From positions 39,236 through 103,235 of the forward strand of contig JAIKZQ010000040.1 in the NCBI GenBank assembly GCA_024682075.1: a stretch of DNA of 64,000 bases. Direction: 5' to 3'. The position numbers and the translations under genes were made by a program. The notes under the pieces were generated by a model. The model was given only the letters and a program-made list of their open reading frames with translations. It was not told the origin of the DNA and made no database searches. How positions within the stretch are numbered: position 1 is the stretch's first letter; each line of letters begins with the position of its first letter. Positions 16,221 through 27,426 of the stretch are shown piece after piece. Source of the DNA: Lachnospiraceae bacterium. GTDB lineage: Bacteria; Bacillota; Clostridia; Lachnospirales; Lachnospiraceae.

Positions 16221-17924
16221 TCACTTTGAAGCCGGAAGAGTGAACGAACTCTTAAGTCCGACAATGCGGTTAAATACAAGATTGTCATCGGAAGAATCCT
16301 TACAATCGACGGCAAAGAATCCGTTTCTTACGAACTGGAACCTGTCATATGCCTTAGCACCCGCAAATGCAGGTTCAAGCTTGGCATCCTTGCAAACCTT
16401 GAGGGAATTGGGATTGAGATTCAGATTCCCCTCCTCGTCATATACTCCCTTTTCCTCATCCACGATGTTCTCATAAAGCCTGACTTCAGCCGTGATGGCT
16501 GTTTCGGCACAAACCCAGTGAATGGTTCCCTTGACTTTTCTTCCGTCAGCGGAATCACCGCCCCTGGTTTCGGGGTCATATGTGCAATGAACTACGGTGA
16601 CATTTCCGTCCGCATCCTTTTCGCAGGATACGGCAGTCACATAGTATGCATTCATGAGTCTGACTTCATTTCCTGGGAAAAGTCTGAAATACTTCTTGGG
16701 AGGCTCTTCCATAAAATCTTCTCTTTCGATATAAAGCTCTCTTCCAAACGGGATCGTTCTTGTTCCGAGTGCTTCATTCTCGGGATTGTTGGAGGCTGAA
16801 AGTTCCTCGGTCTGACCCTCGGGATAATTGTCTATTACCAGCTTTATGGGATCAAGGATCGCCATGTATCTGGGTGCGGTGGGCTTCAGATCCTCTCTTA
16901 TGCAGTATTCAAGAGCCGCATAATCCGCAGAAGCCTGGGACTTTGAAATACCGCACATCTCCACGAATTTCCTGATGGAAGAAGGGGTAAAGCCGCGTCT
17001 TCTGAGAGCCGCAATGGATACAAGCCTGGGATCATCCCATCCGTCCACGATCTGCTGCTCAACAAGCTTCTTGATATATCTCTTGCCGGTAACGACATTT
17101 GTCAGATACATCTTGGCAAACTCTATCTGCCTGGGAGGCATGGGATATTCCAGTTCTTTCACCACCCAGTCGTAAAGAGGCCTGTGGTCCTCAAATTCAA
17201 GAGTACAGAGGGAATGCGTGATCCCCTCGATCGCATCTTCAATGGGGTGAGCATAGTCATACATGGGGTAGATGCACCACTTGTCTCCGGTCCTGTGATG
17301 AGACATATGCGCTACACGGTAGATGACCGGATCCCTCATGTTAATGTTGGGAGAAGCCATGTCGATCCTGGCTCTTAAGGTCTTCTCACCGTCGGCATAC
17401 TTTCCGGCTTTCATCTCCTCGAAAAGTCTGAGGTTTTCTTCGACGGATCTGTCCCTTCCGGGGTCATCCTTGCCGGGCTGCTCGAAAGTTCCCCTGTATT
17501 CCCTGACTTCGTCAGCGGTCAGATCAGAAACATAAGCCTTGCCCTTTTTAATGAGTTTGACAGCTCCTTCATACATCTGATCAAAATAATCGGATGCATA
17601 GAAAAGCCTGTCCTCAAAGTCGGCACCGAGCCACATGACATCTGCCTTGATGGAGTCAACGAACTCGGTCTTCTCCTTGGTGGGATTGGTGTCGTCAAAT
17701 CTGAGATTGAACTTGCCGCCATATTCCTCTGCCATCGAAGAATTCAGGATTATGGATTTTGCATGACCAATATGAAGGTATCCGTTAGGTTCAGGGGGAA
17801 ATCTGGTCTGGACATGGTCGAACCTGCCGGATGCAAGATCCTTGTCTATCTCCTGCTCTATAAAATGCTTGGAGCGCTTTTCGCTCTCTTCATTATTCTC
17901 TGTTCTGATCTCTGTATCAGCCAT
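16221..17924 (-). CDS. glnS: Glutaminyl-tRNA synthetase
   Basis: A 567-residue class I synthetase that charges tRNA-Gln with glutamine. The HIGH-type motif is [13 protein letters not shown]; the Gln/tRNA-specific FDDTNP and WDDPRL segments and the [11 protein letters not shown] helix are all present, so it is GlnRS and not GluRS. The second catalytic loop, usually MSKR in GlnRS, reads TGKR ([12 protein letters not shown]) with the essential Lys kept. The C-terminal anticodon-binding beta-barrels are complete. Probably read together with the downstream DUF2225 gene and downstream of the purine genes. Confidence 0.96.
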   Translation of the reverse strand: MADTEIRTENNEESEKRSKHFIEQEIDKDLASGRFDHVQTRFPPEPNGYLHIGHAKSIILNSSMAEEYGGKFNLRFDDTNPTKEKTEFVDSIKADVMWLGADFEDRLFYASDYFDQMYEGAVKLIKKGKAYVSDLTADEVREYRGTFEQPGKDDPGRDRSVEENLRLFEEMKAGKYADGEKTLRARIDMASPNINMRDPVIYRVAHMSHHRTGDKWCIYPMYDYAHPIEDAIEGITHSLCTLEFEDHRPLYDWVVKELEYPMPPRQIEFAKMYLTNVVTGKRYIKKLVEQQIVDGWDDPRLVSIAALRRRGFTPSSIRKFVEMCGISKSQASADYAALEYCIREDLKPTAPRYMAILDPIKLVIDNYPEGQTEELSASNNPENEALGTRTIPFGRELYIEREDFMEEPPKKYFRLFPGNEVRLMNAYYVTAVSCEKDADGNVTVVHCTYDPETRGGDSADGRKVKGTIHWVCAETAITAEVRLYENIVDEEKGVYDEEGNLNLNPNSLKVCKDAKLEPAFAGAKAYDRFQFVRNGFFAVDCKDSSDDNLVFNRIVGLKSSFTLPASK

Positions 17925-17946
17925 ATCTTAACTCCTAAAAGTCTGT

Positions 17947-17975
17947 GCCCGCAGCAGAAATGATCTGCCACGGGC
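17947..17975 (-). other. Hairpin between AICAR transformylase gene and glnS
   Basis: Arms GCCCG/CGGGC and GCAG/CTGC with a symmetric two-base internal mismatch; only a short U-run follows on the minus strand. It may be a weak terminator or attenuator ahead of glnS. Low confidence in function. Confidence 0.3.
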
Positions 17976-17997
17976 CGTTTTTCGGATCATGATGATC

Positions 17998-19176
17998 TTA
18001 ATGATGGAAAAGTCTGATTCCGGTGAAGCACATGACCATGTCGTACTTGTCGCAAGCTTCGATGACGATATCGTCTCTCTTGGATCCGCCGGGCTGGGCA
18101 ATGTACTTTACACCGCTCTTGCGGGCTCTCTCGACATTGTCGGCAAAGGGGAAGAATGCATCGGAGCCACAAATAACATCTGTATTTTTAGCAAGCCATG
18201 CCTTCTTTTCCTCTCTTGTGAATACGGGAGGCTTCTCCGCAAAGATGGTCTGCCATGTTCCCTCTGCAAGAACGTCCTCATACTCATCTCCGATATAAAG
18301 ATCGATTGCGTTGTCGCGGTCGGCTCTCTTTATGGTGTCAAGGAACTTAAGTCCGAGAACCTGGGGACTCTGACGAAGGAACCAGTTATCTGCCTTGCTG
18401 CCCGCAAGTCTGGTGCAGTGGATACGGGACTGCTGTCCGGCACCGATTCCGATAGCCTGTCCATCCTTTACATAACACACGGAATTTGACTGGGTATACT
18501 TAAGAACGATGAGTGAAACCTTCATATCTGCAAGAACATCATCGGGGATGTTCTTATTTTTCGTTACAACGTTTCCGGGAAGAACCTCATCGGCATTAAG
18601 CTCATTTCTGCCCTGCTCGAAGGTGATGCCGTATACCTGCTTCTTCTCGATCTCAGCGGGCTTATAATTCTCGTCGATCTGAATGATATTGTAATTGCCG
18701 CTCTTCTTGCCCTTGAGGATCTCAAGTGCCTCGGGCTCATAACCGGGAGCGATGATTCCGTCGGAAACCTCGGGTTTGATAAGCATTGCGGTACTGACGT
18801 CGCAAACATCGGAAAGAGCAATGAAATCACCGAAGGAACTCATTCTGTCGGCACCTCTTGCTCTTGCATATGCACATGCAAGGGGGCTGAGCTCAGCCTT
18901 CTCATCCACCCAGTAGATCTTACTGAGAGTATCGGAAAGGGGACGGCCTATTGCGGCACCCGCAGGTGAAACATGCTTGAAAGAGGTTGCTGCGGGAAGG
19001 CCTGTAGCCTGCTTTAATTCCTTAACAAGCTGCCATCCGTTAAAAGCATCGAGGAAATTGATATATCCGGGCTTACCGTTAAGAACGGTAACAGGAAGAT
19101 CACTTCCATCCTCCATAAAAATCCTGGAAGGCTTCTGATTGGGGTTACATCCGTACTTAAGCTGAATCTCGCTCAT
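17998..19176 (-). CDS. purH: Stand-alone AICAR transformylase (purine biosynthesis step 9)
   Basis: A 392-residue protein that corresponds only to the formyltransferase part of bifunctional PurH (about 510-530 residues). It transfers a formyl group from 10-formyl-THF to AICAR to give FAICAR. The catalytic Lys-His pair is in KHVSPAGAA (about residue 48), and PGGSKRDDIVIEACD near the C-terminus is the conserved folate/AICAR loop. The IMP cyclohydrolase (MGS-like) domain is absent, and that activity is supplied by the PurO-type gene immediately upstream. The start codon is about 80 bases after purO with a weak hairpin between (19221-19241). The symbol purH is used for the activity only. Confidence 0.93.
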   Translation of the reverse strand: MSEIQLKYGCNPNQKPSRIFMEDGSDLPVTVLNGKPGYINFLDAFNGWQLVKELKQATGLPAATSFKHVSPAGAAIGRPLSDTLSKIYWVDEKAELSPLACAYARARGADRMSSFGDFIALSDVCDVSTAMLIKPEVSDGIIAPGYEPEALEILKGKKSGNYNIIQIDENYKPAEIEKKQVYGITFEQGRNELNADEVLPGNVVTKNKNIPDDVLADMKVSLIVLKYTQSNSVCYVKDGQAIGIGAGQQSRIHCTRLAGSKADNWFLRQSPQVLGLKFLDTIKRADRDNAIDLYIGDEYEDVLAEGTWQTIFAEKPPVFTREEKKAWLAKNTDVICGSDAFFPFADNVERARKSGVKYIAQPGGSKRDDIVIEACDKYDMVMCFTGIRLFHH

Positions 19177-19220
19177 CTTTTTACTGCATTCCTTTCGGGA
19201 ATGTCCTTTCTTATTAAAAT

Positions 19221-19241
19221 ATCACTTGTTTCTTAAGTGAT
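19221..19241 (-). terminator. Weak intergenic hairpin between purO and the AICAR transformylase gene
   Basis: A 7-bp stem ATCACTT/AAGTGAT with a 7-base loop, followed on minus by ATTTTAAT. It could partly terminate or stabilise the purO transcript; the downstream pathway partner suggests readthrough is needed. Confidence 0.4.
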
Positions 19242-19256
19242 TAATAACTATTGTTT

Positions 19257-19967
19257 TTATTTATTTGCATTGATTATGCGGCTTTCAAAGACTCCGGTCT
19301 CAATGTCGATATATCTTACAAAGAGAGAAACCCTGTTATCACGATTCAATGCATCCCAGATGAGAAGGGCAAAGTCATCAATATCGCCTGATATTTTAAC
19401 TGCTTCAGGCTCTCCCTGGAAGCTGGGAAGGGGATTTCCGTCATGTGCATATGTGTGGATGAAATGTCCTTCACCGGGAAGAGGCTTTCCGTAAGAGTAA
19501 GTACAATGAATGGGTCTTTCCTCAGTTCCGTCCTCGCTCTTTATTATGGACATCTGATAATCGTATTTTCCCCCGTGCACATTAAGCACTGCGGAGATCC
19601 TGGGAGTGAAATTGGGAGCATCGGGCTCGAAAGTACGGCTTCTGAGAGACTGCTCGAAAGTAAAGCCCTTGTCAAGTCCGTTTCTGATGGTATCGGTCTG
19701 ATCGCCGTTGGTAACTATGGTCGTGGGACCGTCCACTCTTACGGGATGATAGATTATGAGGCTGGGGTCATCAAGCTTGGACAGGTCAAAAGGTCTTGTC
19801 TCGATCCCGTTATCTTCGGGAACCTCTGCAAATATCCTGTTTCTGCTGTTCACGCTCCTGCCCATGATGAAGTAAGCACACACGGCATATTTTCCGTCAG
19901 CACTTCTTCCGACTACGATACCTCTTCCGGGATAAGAATTCTCTCTGAGACTTGATTCAAGTGACAT
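19257..19967 (-). CDS. purO: PurO-type IMP cyclohydrolase
   Basis: A 236-residue protein of the IMP_cyclohyd family, first described in archaea, which closes the ring of FAICAR to give IMP. Recognisable segments are the N-terminal YPGRGIVVGRS, MGRSVNSRNR, the HPVRVDGPTTIVTNGDQTD loop and FTPRISAVLN. Start supported by GGAGG five bases upstream of the ATG. It lies 22 bases after the GGDEF-EAL gene and is followed by the stand-alone AICAR transformylase, so the two halves of bacterial PurH are here separate, unrelated-fold proteins encoded next to each other. Confidence 0.92.
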   Translation of the reverse strand: MSLESSLRENSYPGRGIVVGRSADGKYAVCAYFIMGRSVNSRNRIFAEVPEDNGIETRPFDLSKLDDPSLIIYHPVRVDGPTTIVTNGDQTDTIRNGLDKGFTFEQSLRSRTFEPDAPNFTPRISAVLNVHGGKYDYQMSIIKSEDGTEERPIHCTYSYGKPLPGEGHFIHTYAHDGNPLPSFQGEPEAVKISGDIDDFALLIWDALNRDNRVSLFVRYIDIETGVFESRIINANK

Positions 19968-19989
19968 AATATCCTCCTAAATGTCTGAT

Positions 19990-22569
19990 TCATTTTTCAT
20001 GAACGTATTTGTCTTCGAACGCTTCGCGTACAAGCGGCTTGTCATAATAGTAGCCCTGGATGTACTTGATCTTCATATCTTCAAGTTTATCAAGTTGGGC
20101 CTTATTTTCAATACCTTCGACACATATCTTGACACCGATCGTCTCGGCAAGCTCTGCCACCATCCTGACAAAAGACTGCGCATATGCATCCACATCAAGA
20201 TCCCTTACAAAGCTCTGATCTACTTTGATCACATCAAAAGGTATCTCCCTTATATGGTTTAAAGAAGAATAGCCGGTTCCAAAATCATCCAGTGCTATGG
20301 TACAGCCGAGGGCCTTTATCCTGGTAAGGATCTCGATCATCCTTGGCATGTCGTTTATTGCAAGGGATTCGGTAACCTCCAGGCACAGATGCGAAGGATC
20401 GATGCCCGTCTTTTTAATGGTATTTTCAACCGACTCGACTATATCGTTCTGAAGGAGCTGGACTACCGAGAGGTTGACGTTTACCTTGAAATTCTTGCCG
20501 TACTTCTCATTCCACTCCCTGCAGTTAGCGCAGGCTATTTCCAGCACGTATCCGCCTATAGGATTGATCAGGCCCAGATACTCGGCAAGAGGAATGAAAT
20601 CGACAGGGGAGATAAATCCCATCTTGAGGCTGTTCCATCTGACAAGAGCCTCTGCTCCGACACATTCGGGCTTATCACCTTCAACGTCTATGATGGGCTG
20701 ATAATATACCTCAAACTCCCTGTAACCAGTCGTTGAGGCATCCCTCATGTTTTTCTCCATATCCAGACGTCTGCCCGATATGGTTTCCTGCCCGTCGCTA
20801 TATTCCGTGATGCGGTTCTTGCCGCTCTTTTTGGAGGAATACATGGCAATGTCCGCTTTCTTGAGCAGATCCATGACATTCTCACCGTAATCGGGATATA
20901 TGACGGAGCCTATGCTGGCGGTACAGTAATAATCTATGTCCTTCAGTATCCAGGGTGATGAGAAGACGGCCAGAATGCTGTGCTTGATCTCTTCATATCT
21001 GCCGTAAGCCGAAGGCGGTACCAGAACAACGAACTCATCACCGCCCATACGGTAACAGTAATTCTCAACACCTATGATCTTCTGAAGTGCTCCGGATATC
21101 TCCTTGAGCAGGATGTCTCCGTACTGATGCCCCAGTCCGTCATTTATATGCTTGAAATCGTCCAGATCTATGAATATGACCGCACCGCGTCTTCCGGTCA
21201 TCCTGGCTTCATCTACCTGCTTGGCCAGATCTTTTTCACAGCACATCCTGTTATAAAGTCCGGTCAGGAAATCAGTAAACGCCTGCTGCTCGATCTTGCG
21301 CTGATAAAGTCTTCTGTCGGTAACGTCATACAGTGAATACAGCATCGCCGCAGAGCCGTCGACCCACTCTACCCGCTTGTACATGAGATCGAACCATCTC
21401 CTGCCGGCGGGATAATACAGTTCAAATGAGCCGCTTATGGGATTTTCGAAATCACCCTTCGAAATGATCTCCCTGAGCTCGCCATCCTGCCAGTCCGCAC
21501 CGAATGTATCCGTGTGCATTCTGTTGGCAAAAAGTACCTTGCCTGTGGATTCCTGTGTCAGATAAACGCAGCATCCGACATTGTCGAGTATCTCGGTGAC
21601 CGAAGCCGAATATCTTGAGATCGTTCCGTACATGAGTCTTGCATGGATCGTGTTCTGCATGATCCTGACTGCATCTCCGGTAAAGCGGATCTCTTCCATG
21701 GTCCAGTTGCGTCTGTGCTTTTTCTGGACAAAGCATGCGATAAATGATCCGTCACCGTTCTCCCTGACAAGGAGCGGAAAACTCATCATCGCCTTGATCT
21801 CATATTTTCTGAGGTCGTACATTCCGGGGGCCTTATCAAGAGTATCGGACGATACGATGACAGGACCTTCACCCTTGAATACATCATTCAGCGGCACGGT
21901 TGATTTAATGGCATAATCCAGTACAGTTCCGCGTGACACATACTGGGCGATTATGTCCATCCCGCCTTCGCCCAACCTGAAAATGTTGGCTCCGTCGACC
22001 TTCAGGAATGAAGAAACAATATTCAGCCACTTCTGAAAAACAACCTCTATTCCGTCGCTTGCATCCAGAAGTTCCAGAATGTTCTTGGTAGCTTCGAGAG
22101 TTACCATGGCAACATCGGCACCGTCTCCGCTGTAAAACGTATCCGGATCGGACCCGTCTTCGGGAGGCGGAGTCAGGTAGCCTTCAACAGAAGTCTTGAC
22201 GACATCTATGAAATGAGCGAACCTGCTCTCGGAATAACTTCCCGGTGCAGTCACAACGACATATACGTAAGTCTGTCCGGCAGGCTGGATGCTGATTGCA
22301 GATACCCATACCATGCCGTCCTCACTGTCCTCAATGCTCTGTATGCAGATATCTTCGGGAGAATTACCGCAGACATTATCAAGCATCTGATCGAGATACT
22401 CGCTTCCGATAAGCTGTGAAACAGCCCCGGAGCATGCCTGATCATTGCTGATATCACAAAGAGGCCTGCGGTCTTTATCCAGCAAAACTCCGCTCACTCC
22501 GACGAATGAGCAGACAAGGTCCTGGACCATCTGAAGCTTTTTCCTGTCAATTATCCTGACACCGACCAT
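19990..22569 (-). CDS. Diguanylate cyclase/phosphodiesterase (GAF-PAS-GGDEF-EAL)
   Basis: An 859-residue cytoplasmic c-di-GMP enzyme. In order: an N-terminal sensory domain with conserved Cys residues (PocR-like in appearance), a GAF domain (about 170-310), a PAS domain (about 325-425), GGDEF (motif MGGDEFVVL, about residue 508) and EAL (motif EALVRW, about 640; DDFGTGYSS, about 755; catalytic Glu in LEVTES). Both catalytic motifs are intact, so it may make or break c-di-GMP. No RxxD inhibitory site is visible just before GGDEF. It directly precedes purO. The ligands of the sensory domains are unknown. Confidence 0.93.
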   Translation of the reverse strand: MVGVRIIDRKKLQMVQDLVCSFVGVSGVLLDKDRRPLCDISNDQACSGAVSQLIGSEYLDQMLDNVCGNSPEDICIQSIEDSEDGMVWVSAISIQPAGQTYVYVVVTAPGSYSESRFAHFIDVVKTSVEGYLTPPPEDGSDPDTFYSGDGADVAMVTLEATKNILELLDASDGIEVVFQKWLNIVSSFLKVDGANIFRLGEGGMDIIAQYVSRGTVLDYAIKSTVPLNDVFKGEGPVIVSSDTLDKAPGMYDLRKYEIKAMMSFPLLVRENGDGSFIACFVQKKHRRNWTMEEIRFTGDAVRIMQNTIHARLMYGTISRYSASVTEILDNVGCCVYLTQESTGKVLFANRMHTDTFGADWQDGELREIISKGDFENPISGSFELYYPAGRRWFDLMYKRVEWVDGSAAMLYSLYDVTDRRLYQRKIEQQAFTDFLTGLYNRMCCEKDLAKQVDEARMTGRRGAVIFIDLDDFKHINDGLGHQYGDILLKEISGALQKIIGVENYCYRMGGDEFVVLVPPSAYGRYEEIKHSILAVFSSPWILKDIDYYCTASIGSVIYPDYGENVMDLLKKADIAMYSSKKSGKNRITEYSDGQETISGRRLDMEKNMRDASTTGYREFEVYYQPIIDVEGDKPECVGAEALVRWNSLKMGFISPVDFIPLAEYLGLINPIGGYVLEIACANCREWNEKYGKNFKVNVNLSVVQLLQNDIVESVENTIKKTGIDPSHLCLEVTESLAINDMPRMIEILTRIKALGCTIALDDFGTGYSSLNHIREIPFDVIKVDQSFVRDLDVDAYAQSFVRMVAELAETIGVKICVEGIENKAQLDKLEDMKIKYIQGYYYDKPLVREAFEDKYVHEK

Positions 22570-22704
22570 AGATACCTCAATGCTGAAAACAGATGCCTTC
22601 TGCCCTCTTTAGAAATCCGAGGGACGACATAATCATAGACAGTATCAAATATACCATATTCAGGGCGTAAATAAAAGAAAATGAGGTGCAGCGGAAGATA
22701 GAAA

Positions 22705-22730
22705 AAACGGCGGGACACAGCCCGCCGTTT
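22705..22730 (-). terminator. Terminator of guaB
   Basis: A 10-bp GC-rich perfect stem (22705-22714 with 22721-22730), 6-base loop, followed by a U-run on the minus strand; lies nine bases after the guaB stop codon. Confidence 0.9.
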
Positions 22731-22738
22731 GTGTATTT

Positions 22739-24285
<1,547 letters not shown>

Positions 24286-24348
24286 TAAACAGTTTCCACA
24301 AAACAGGAAGCCTTTTGACCGGAGCTTTGTGTCATTTATTTCCACCCA

Positions 24349-24852
24349 TCAATAATCGCTGAAATTCCTGGGAGTGGTATTCTTAAATGCCTTGATCATC
24401 TCCTCATCAAGAGTAAAGAAGATCTTCCTTCCGCCCTCATAGATCATGACGAACCTCTTAAGTCCGTTCTTCTCATCGGGGCAGCTGTAATCGGTCACCT
24501 TCATGCCGGAGACATTACCGTAATTATCCAGTTTGGAACTCTTCTCGGGAGCAAACATCTGAACCTTGTCCATCTTAAAAGTCTCCGCATGCTTCCTGCG
24601 TTCCTTGTTGTATACCCTGTCAACGGACAGTTCCTTGTCAAGATAGAGATATTCATACTCCACATCGGTATAGCCTGAAACGAAATAAGCTCCCACACCG
24701 AAAGCTATGCCGGCAACTATCAGGATCATGGATCCTAAAAGAAGCGCAACACCGATGAAAAGCACGGCAAGGATAAAGAAGACCACCTTTCCGATCTTCG
24801 CACCCATATTGGGCTTCCCCTTTACCAGAAATTCATAATAACCCTTATCCAT
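24349..24852 (-). CDS. Small membrane protein with C-terminal cytoplasmic domain
   Basis: A 167-residue protein: a short N-terminal segment, two closely spaced membrane helices (about 19-58, VVFFILAVLFIGVALLL and MILIVAGIAFGVGAYFV), then a soluble domain of about 105 residues with an EYEYLYLDKELSVDRVYNKERRK segment and a FTLDEEMIKAF end. The layout, a two-helix anchor plus a PH-like beta-domain, is common in Lachnospiraceae (I think it belongs to DUF6106, but I am unsure). Start supported by GGAGG. It has its own promoter at 24913-24941. Function unknown. Confidence 0.75.
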   Translation of the reverse strand: MDKGYYEFLVKGKPNMGAKIGKVVFFILAVLFIGVALLLGSMILIVAGIAFGVGAYFVSGYTDVEYEYLYLDKELSVDRVYNKERRKHAETFKMDKVQMFAPEKSSKLDNYGNVSGMKVTDYSCPDEKNGLKRFVMIYEGGRKIFFTLDEEMIKAFKNTTPRNFSDY

Positions 24853-24912
24853 AAACTTCCTCCAAAAGCAATCATGCTCTCATATTATTTTCAATCAAAC
24901 ATATCAGTTTCT

Positions 24913-24941
24913 ACTATAGCAAGGCATACGCCCACTTTCAA
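24913..24941 (-). promoter_or_regulatory. Promoter of the small membrane protein gene
   Basis: Minus strand TTGAAA (24941-24936), 17-bp spacer, TATAGT (24918-24913), 60 bases before the ATG at 24852. Confidence 0.6.
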
Positions 24942-24972
24942 GAAAACCGTTTCTGAAATTTGCATAAAAAGA

Positions 24973-24991
24973 GCGTGATTCAAGATCACGC
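24973..24991 (-). terminator. Terminator of the ABC-2 operon
   Basis: A 7-bp stem GCGTGAT/ATCACGC with a 5-base loop, followed on the minus strand by TCTTTTTATG. The hairpin includes the stop codon of the last gene. Confidence 0.75.
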
Positions 24992-26335
24992 CCCGAAGAA
25001 CCGGACTGTATCATCGCCACCAAAGAGCAGTTCATAGACCTGATATGAAGAGGTGATATCATCAATATCGACCTTATCGATGTCTTCTTCGTTCATCACC
25101 AGGTAAAACGGAACCGTGTTCTCACCGCCTGTCTCAAACCGGATCTCCGTGCATCTGTCGGCAATACAGGTGCTTTCCCCGTCGTGATAATACATCAGCT
25201 TATGAAATCCCGGATCGACCGTTTCACTCTGTAATGATCTTCTCAGGCTGATCCTGGCCTGCCTTTTATTCCAGTCATCCAGATCCTCCTGATACTGTTC
25301 ATCGAGCCTTTCGAGCAATTCCTCATCAAATCTGTAGAACTCATCAAGAGCGGGATCATAATAGTAAGAGCCCGAATCATGGTAATTATATATAAAGTAA
25401 TAAACAGTCCCGTTATAAGTAACTGTATAGAAAAAATTGTCCTCTATGAAAATAATGTAATCCCCGTCATATTCCGTATCGATCTGCTTAAGTTTTTCGG
25501 GATCAAATGCATCACTATAAGTGACAGGCACAAAGGCGTCATTGTATTTGGGGCAGACCGGTTCGACCGCATCCTCGTCGGAGCCGGCATAAGGATCGTT
25601 CACATAATCATACAGCGTGACTTCTCTTTCATCCGGTACCACATAGTAAAATCCGTCATCGGTCACAGGGCCGATATCTTCAAAAGAATCAAGGATCTTC
25701 CTGACTTTTTCATCCGCGATCGAATAGGCAAAAAGCGTATTTTCCGGGGTCTCGTCATCACATCCTGCATAATAGATGTCCTCACCATCCACCGCTTCGA
25801 TGCATGAAACTCCGCCTATCACAACACTTTCCTGCCCGTCGTAGATTATGAGCAGATCCTTCCCCGTAACATAGGCGATCATGCCTGCATCCGGAAACGC
25901 AAGTGAAAAAATCGAGACCTCATCATCTATCTTTTCGATCAGTTTTATGTTCTTATCCTTATCTGCTCCGATCCTTCCGACACGGATCCTGCACAGGCAG
26001 CCGCATGAATCCTCATTCACATTGTCAAAGAAATAAATATATTTATTGTCCGGCGAGATTCTGACAAGGTTGTCAGGATAGTGATCATACATATCATCAA
26101 GCTTGATGTCACATATCTCATAAAGCTCAGGATCACCGGCAGATGCATCGGGAGCATAGAAAAGGGAACCGTCTCTTATGAATACCGCTGCAGCTGTGGC
26201 GCCGCTTCCGGGAAAAGAAGCCCGAACCATCCTGATGCATATTACCGAAATAAGCGTGATGATCAGAAAGACCGTCACCGGAAGAATGACCGGAAGAATG
26301 CTATGTGATTTTTCACCGCATTTTCTGCGTATCAT
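24986..26335 (-). CDS. Membrane-anchored beta-propeller-like protein
   Basis: A 449-residue protein with a short basic N-terminus, one membrane helix (about 12-36) and a large extracytoplasmic part. The latter contains repeated four-strand blades of the TolB/DPP4-like type (RISPDNKYIYFFDN, AFPDAGMIAYVTG, EDIYYAGCDDE, DDGFYYVVPDE), so a propeller is likely, plus a helical Tyr/Asp/Glu-rich insertion (YYDPALDEFYRFDEEL). No catalytic triad is evident. It is the last gene of the ABC-2 transporter operon, 41 bases after a permease gene. Function unknown; probably a surface sensor or binding partner of the transporter. Confidence 0.7.
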   Translation of the reverse strand: MIRRKCGEKSHSILPVILPVTVFLIITLISVICIRMVRASFPGSGATAAAVFIRDGSLFYAPDASAGDPELYEICDIKLDDMYDHYPDNLVRISPDNKYIYFFDNVNEDSCGCLCRIRVGRIGADKDKNIKLIEKIDDEVSIFSLAFPDAGMIAYVTGKDLLIIYDGQESVVIGGVSCIEAVDGEDIYYAGCDDETPENTLFAYSIADEKVRKILDSFEDIGPVTDDGFYYVVPDEREVTLYDYVNDPYAGSDEDAVEPVCPKYNDAFVPVTYSDAFDPEKLKQIDTEYDGDYIIFIEDNFFYTVTYNGTVYYFIYNYHDSGSYYYDPALDEFYRFDEELLERLDEQYQEDLDDWNKRQARISLRRSLQSETVDPGFHKLMYYHDGESTCIADRCTEIRFETGGENTVPFYLVMNEEDIDKVDIDDITSSYQVYELLFGGDDTVRFFGA

Positions 26336-26376
26336 TTCTTTTCTCCAATAAAAACAGGATCAATACGGACAGAAGA

Positions 26377-27426
26377 TCATAACATGTACAAATATAAAGC
26401 GGGAGGAAGGATCCTCACGACATACCCGATTACAGGAATGTATTCACCAATATCAAAAAACACGGGGCACAGCGCAAAACTCATGAACAAAAGAACCGAC
26501 ACGGCCGGAAGATACGTTTCGTTTTTCCTGAAAAAAGAGACAAACACTCCGCTCCATACGCAGCAGGAAACAACAAGAACCGCAAAGCATGCAAGATCCC
26601 GCCCGAGCGACACGCTTTCCGCATCAAGCATTCTCACGATCACGAAACTGAATACGGAAGGAATAAGTACCGAAGACAGTTCATGCAAAAAGATGCATGC
26701 CATCCTCTCTCCCTTTCTGAGAGCACTGAAAAACTTTCCGTCCTTTCCGTAAAAGACGCTGCCCGAATACAGGCTAAGTATAAAAAGGATCACTGCGGCC
26801 GTTCCCCTTATCGGATCAGATCTGTCAAATAAAAATCCCTCATCACGGCTTTCAGGCGATTCAAACACTTCATATTCAAGTCTGAAAACCTCTTCACTGC
26901 CAAGATAATATTCATAACGTTCACGAATAAGCTCGCTTGCCGCTTCAGGATCCTCAAAATAATCCCTGACGGCATTCTCGGTCATTTCAAGGTTCATCAC
27001 GCGGAAAAGAGCTGCAAATACCGTTTCTCTTGTCGCAGCGCTCTTAACGGAAAATGTGGATGTCACCATCGTGATCGCATGTCTGGCATCACCCGACAAC
27101 ACTCTCTCTTTCAGGTCCGCAGGCAGTATGAAGCCGCATCTGGCCTGACCGCGCCTGACAAGTTCCCGAAGAGTCTCTTCATCACCGACAGCCGAATACG
27201 TGCATTCGGTAGTTTTTTCATCGGCATTTTCCAGGATGTTCAGGATCTTATCACCGCATTCTCCGGCAAGATTAAGAATGACAACTTCCGAAGAATTGCG
27301 GGAAGGGATAACGGTCTCATTTACAAGCCAGAGCGAAACCGCCATGAGAAGAACCCAGACATATGTATACGGGTTTTTGAGCCTTGCTTTAAGCATCAGG
27401 AAGAATCTCATCATGAACGTACCCAT
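26377..27426 (-). CDS. ABC-2 type permease, second subunit
   Basis: A 349-residue ABC-2 permease: one N-terminal helix (about 19-37, TYVWVLLMAVSLWLV), an extracytoplasmic domain of about 175 residues, then about five C-terminal helices (from about 212 to the end). The order matches the ABC2_membrane_3 group. The start has GGGGAGG seven bases upstream and overlaps the preceding permease gene by 16 bases, so the two are translationally coupled and should form a heterodimeric channel with the ATPase encoded at 30475-31113. Confidence 0.85.
   Translation of the reverse strand: MGTFMMRFFLMLKARLKNPYTYVWVLLMAVSLWLVNETVIPSRNSSEVVILNLAGECGDKILNILENADEKTTECTYSAVGDEETLRELVRRGQARCGFILPADLKERVLSGDARHAITMVTSTFSVKSAATRETVFAALFRVMNLEMTENAVRDYFEDPEAASELIRERYEYYLGSEEVFRLEYEVFESPESRDEGFLFDRSDPIRGTAAVILFILSLYSGSVFYGKDGKFFSALRKGERMACIFLHELSSVLIPSVFSFVIVRMLDAESVSLGRDLACFAVLVVSCCVWSGVFVSFFRKNETYLPAVSVLLFMSFALCPVFFDIGEYIPVIGYVVRILPPALYLYML

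Noticed and set aside
24290..24298. GTTTCCACA upstream of guaB as a DnaA box
   Set aside because: Single site with two mismatches and no companions nearby.
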